A stretch of DNA of 6,644 bases from NCBI GenBank assembly GCA_003663225.1, contig QMZP01000044.1:1-6644 (forward strand), in the 5' to 3' direction. Shown here in pieces: positions 4,668 to 6,644 of the stretch. This DNA comes from Candidatus Aenigmatarchaeota archaeon (GTDB lineage Archaea > Aenigmatarchaeota > Aenigmatarchaeia > QMZP01). Each line of letters begins with the position of its first letter. Positions within the stretch are counted from its first letter, which is position 1. The translations under genes were made by a program, and so were the position numbers. A model generated the notes under the pieces. That model saw only the letters and a list, made by a program, of their open reading frames with translations. It was not told the origin of the DNA and made no database searches.

Positions 4668-4701
4668 AAAACGGTTTGAAATAACTACTGGCATGGATCG
4701 T

Positions 4702-4709
4702 ATTTAAAG
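4702..4709 (-). promoter_or_regulatory. TATA box for the zinc-finger pair
   Basis: On the minus strand this is CTTTAAATA. Initiation would fall near 4678-4684. It shares a short divergent region with the OB-fold gene promoter, with a CGTCA/TGACG inverted repeat (4718-4737) between them. Confidence 0.55.
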
Positions 4710-4755
4710 ATAACCCACGTCATTCCCACTTGTGACGAAGTCCGCCATGAGAATG

Positions 4756-4764
4756 TTATTTAAG
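4756..4764 (+). promoter_or_regulatory. TATA box for the OB-fold gene
   Basis: TTATTTAAG lies about 31-39 bases before the ATG at 4795, giving an mRNA with only a few leader bases. No SD site precedes that ATG. Confidence 0.55.
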
Positions 4765-4794
4765 TTTTCAATACAATAGTCATGAAGTGGTTCT

Positions 4795-5442
4795 ATGCCA
4801 GAGAGGATGACAGCAAAGAAGGTCAAGATATCCGACATAGTGAACGGCGAGTGGGTCCAGCAGGAGGGAATGGATCCCAGCTACGTCATATCAAAGTCAG
4901 GTGAGAAGGTTTCAAGGGCGAGGATACTGGCCACTGTAATGAACAAGTTCATTTCAGAGGACAAGAACTTCGGCTCCGTGACCATGGACGATGGCTCGGA
5001 CACCATGAGGGCCAAGTGCTTCAAGGACCTCGAACCCATAGAGAACGCCGAGAAAGGGAGTCTCGTTGACGTCATAGGCAAGGTAAGGGAATACAACGGT
5101 GAGATATACGTGATGCCAGAGGTCGTTCGGAAGGTGGATGACCCAAACATGCTGCTTCTAAGGGAGCTGGAGATAAAGAAGCACAGGAAGGATGTTGAGA
5201 AGCAGAAAGGCAGGGAAGATGACGGGCAGGGCAGCGGGGCCATAAGGCCGGCCGGCAGCGAGAAGGATGAGCTGAGAAGGAAGGTCCTCGAGATAATAGA
5301 GTCGGGAAAGGAAGGCATGGAGTATTCCAAGGTCATAGAGCAGAGCGGGGAGCCGGAAGAGAAGATAGAACCCGTGATAAACGACCTGCTCTCCGAGGGC
5401 ATATGCTACGAGCCCATGCCCGGGAAGATAAAGAAGATATGA
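4795..5442 (+). CDS. OB-fold plus winged-helix protein, RPA32-like single-stranded DNA-binding subunit
   Basis: The protein has 215 residues. Residues 40-113 form an OB fold of the replication protein A type: VSRARILATVMNKFISED, FGSVTMDDGSDTMRAKCFKD, GSLVDVIGKVREYNGEIYVMPEVVRKVDDPN. The D-D-G-(S/T)-D/T turn and the VIGKVREYNGEIYV strand pair are hallmarks of RPA32-type OB folds. A charged linker (about 128-155) leads to a C-terminal winged helix (about 155-215, LRRKVLEIIESGKEGMEYSKVIEQSGEPEEKIEPVINDLLSEGICYE), the usual RPA32 layout, where the wing contacts repair partners. Archaeal RPA complexes usually combine such a subunit with a large RPA that binds most of the DNA; none is in this window. 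The start is the first ATG, near the predicted transcription start; ATG at 4807 is possible. The TGA at 5440-5442 is followed with no gap by the convergent gene's stop. Confidence 0.8.
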   Translation: MPERMTAKKVKISDIVNGEWVQQEGMDPSYVISKSGEKVSRARILATVMNKFISEDKNFGSVTMDDGSDTMRAKCFKDLEPIENAEKGSLVDVIGKVREYNGEIYVMPEVVRKVDDPNMLLLRELEIKKHRKDVEKQKGREDDGQGSGAIRPAGSEKDELRRKVLEIIESGKEGMEYSKVIEQSGEPEEKIEPVINDLLSEGICYEPMPGKIKKI

Positions 5443-5751
5443 CTAGCGGGCAGCGGGCCTCATTTCTTTGAAGTCGTTGAACAGCAAGGCGAAGGCATAA
5501 ATGCCCAGAACTGAAGTGGAAATGAGCAGTATCAGCTCGACCGGGGCCTCATTGAACATGTTCACGTGGATGACGGCTGTCTTGGATGGGCTTACGTATG
5601 CTATCATGAATATCGAGAACATGACTATGAAAGCGCTTAGGAGCATAGTCAGGCCGCAAAGGGCGACCAGCCTCCTTTTCCTGTCCCTATGCCATGCATG
5701 TGCGCTCGTGCCGTGTATATCATTGCCTCTACTGCTAAGATTGCCAGACAT
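5443..5751 (-). CDS. Hypothetical membrane protein with two transmembrane helices
   Basis: The protein has 102 residues. A polar N-terminus with a basic cluster (HRDRKRR, 21-27) precedes a first membrane helix (about 29-52). A loop of about 18 residues (SPSKTAVIHVNMFNEAPV) is followed by a second helix (about 71-91) and a short basic tail. By the positive-inside rule both ends are cytoplasmic. There is no signal peptide and no motif I recognise. The ATG at 5749-5751 has only a G-run (GGGGGG) as a possible SD site. A TATA box at 5783-5792 gives it a promoter separate from the upstream membrane protein gene. The TAG stop directly abuts the OB-fold gene's stop on the other strand. Confidence 0.6.
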   Translation of the reverse strand: MSGNLSSRGNDIHGTSAHAWHRDRKRRLVALCGLTMLLSAFIVMFSIFMIAYVSPSKTAVIHVNMFNEAPVELILLISTSVLGIYAFALLFNDFKEMRPAAR

Positions 5752-5776
5752 AGACCCCCCGGTATATTATTTGTAG

Positions 5777-5781
5777 AAAAA
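5777..5781 (-). terminator. T-run after the surface protein gene
   Basis: Minus-strand TTTTT lies about 18 bases downstream of the TGA at 5799-5801, within the promoter region of the next gene. Confidence 0.3.
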
Positions 5782-5782
5782 T

Positions 5783-5792
5783 TTTAAATAGG
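5783..5792 (-). promoter_or_regulatory. TATA box for the two-helix membrane protein
   Basis: Minus-strand CCTATTTAAA is about 32-41 bases before the ATG, predicting a leader of about ten bases. Confidence 0.5.
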
Positions 5793-5798
5793 TTAGAA

Positions 5799-6644
5799 TC
5801 AGAACACGTCGGGACTCTCTCCACCGGGATTCTCCTTGTCCGGCTTCTTGGATTCCTTTGGACCCCCATCGGCCGGGACGGCGGGCGGAAGCTCTACCTT
5901 CTTCTCTGGTTGCGGTTTTGAGAACATCTCTATGTATTTCTTTTTGGATTTCCTGTTAAGGACAGTCCTGACTATGATCCATGCTATTATGAACAGGACC
6001 AGTATTATTATGAAGTCTATGGGCTGCAGGTTCACTATCAGGGGCTTGTCGGTGGGCGGCGTGCTGCCTGTCGGCCCCTGATACTTTATCAGGTCCCTGC
6101 AATTGTTCAATGCCAGCTCGGTGAGCTGTGTAGCCTGCGTTATGTTGCCCCCCTGGAGGTGCTTCTCCGCCTGCAGTATCATCTCCATGAGCTCCATGCA
6201 CTCGGGGTTCTCCTGGAACAAATCCCTTGCGAAAAGTATCTTGGTCTCCACCTTCGTGGCATTCGTGGGCGCTGTCTCGAACCTGAGGTAGAGGGACTCG
6301 TTGAGCTCAGGGGAAGTGACGTTTGCGTCTATCCTTATCTCGTACACGCCTATGCTCTCATTCACTATGTCTATGGTCAGGTTGGTGGTCACGTTGCTTC
6401 CCGTCTCCAGCTTGCTTATGCTGGTGTTCTGGAGGGTCAGCTCTATGTTCTTTGTGTCCACGTTTATGGTAAGGTTTATGGCATTGAGCGTGGTCTTGCC
6501 CGTGTTCTTCAGCACTATGGGGACAGCCATCCTCTTAAGGGGTATGAGCGTGACGAAGTTCTTGGCGAACATGCGGAGCGACGCTATCTTGACGCTGCCC
6601 GTGCTGCCGCTGGTCCCCCCGCTCGGTGTGCTTATGTATATGTA
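5799..6644 (-). CDS. Surface-exposed single-pass membrane protein with Ig-like domain (5' end outside window)
   Basis: The frame is open to the window edge, so the ATG at 6570-6572 is probably internal; just upstream lies a Ser/Thr/Gly-rich linker. Counting from that ATG, residues 14-100 look like a beta-sandwich of the CARDB/S-layer-associated kind (VPIVLKNTGKTTLNAINLTI, then GVYEIRIDANVT). It is dense in N-x-S/T sequons: I count nine up to residue 150. Residues 115-165 form a helical pair with two Cys (NPECMEL and LNNCRDL) that could form a disulfide. A linker GPTGSTPPTDKP leads to a membrane helix (about 184-206), then a basic stop-transfer stretch (NRKSKKKY) and a Pro/Lys/Glu-rich cytoplasmic tail. 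The body is thus outside the cell and the tail inside. Function is unknown; surface-layer anchoring, adhesion or host contact are possibilities. The TGA is at 5799-5801. Confidence 0.65.
   Translation of the reverse strand, partial: YIYISTPSGGTSGSTGSVKIASLRMFAKNFVTLIPLKRMAVPIVLKNTGKTTLNAINLTINVDTKNIELTLQNTSISKLETGSNVTTNLTIDIVNESIGVYEIRIDANVTSPELNESLYLRFETAPTNATKVETKILFARDLFQENPECMELMEMILQAEKHLQGGNITQATQLTELALNNCRDLIKYQGPTGSTPPTDKPLIVNLQPIDFIIILVLFIIAWIIVRTVLNRKSKKKYIEMFSKPQPEKKVELPPAVPADGGPKESKKPDKENPGGESPDVF

Noticed and set aside
4718..4737. CGTCA/TGACG inverted repeat between the zinc-finger and OB-fold promoters
   Set aside because: Five pairs with a ten-base gap is expected by chance often enough; mentioned only as context.
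1..6644. CRISPR arrays, insertion sequences, attachment sites or prophage genes
   Set aside because: No regularly spaced repeats, transposase or integrase motifs, or terminal inverted repeats were seen.

Overview
The window looks archaeal. It carries ribosomal protein eS6, a diverged histone-fold protein, an RPA-like OB-fold protein and a site-2 protease with archaeal-type motifs. Genes are preceded by AT-rich TATA boxes 20-40 bases upstream of short-leader or apparently leaderless starts, and only some genes have a Shine-Dalgarno (SD) site. Tight packing, single genes on alternating strands, heavy use of ATA, AGG and AGA codons, and a tRNA gene with insertions outside the anticodon loop fit a small-genome DPANN lineage (Micrarchaeota-like). 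That placement is inference; there is no rRNA here to settle it.

Layout. (1) 1-348: C-terminal end of a PHP-domain phosphoesterase, cut by the window edge. (2) 394-561: a TATA-driven tRNA-Leu gene of 168 bases, about twice the expected size, with one insertion in the variable arm and one in the T-loop. Its last base touches the stop codon of the convergent next gene. (3) 562-1461, minus: SIS-fold (sugar isomerase-like) protein. (4) 1523-1990, minus: acidic tail, histone fold and coiled coil. (5) 1991-2166: divergent control region with two perfect stem-loops. (6) 2167-3435: membrane-embedded M50/site-2 protease. (7) 3436-3594: promoter and long structured leader with a kink-turn-like hairpin, in front of eS6 (3595-4218), which has an unusual charged tail of about 84 residues. 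(8) 4266-4658/4694, minus: two tandem small Cys-rich, zinc-finger-like proteins. (9) 4795-5442: OB-fold plus winged-helix, RPA32-like protein. (10) 5443-5751, minus: small two-helix membrane protein, meeting the OB gene tail to tail with no spacer. (11) 5799-6644, minus: secreted, single-pass membrane protein rich in N-glycosylation sequons, cut by the window edge.

The genes do not form one pathway. This is a housekeeping region mixing translation (tRNA-Leu, eS6), chromatin and DNA maintenance (histone fold, OB fold), membrane proteolysis and cell-surface functions. The most notable points are the doubly interrupted tRNA-Leu with an apparent AAG anticodon, the remodelled histone, the kink-turn in the eS6 leader, and the unassigned zinc-finger pair.
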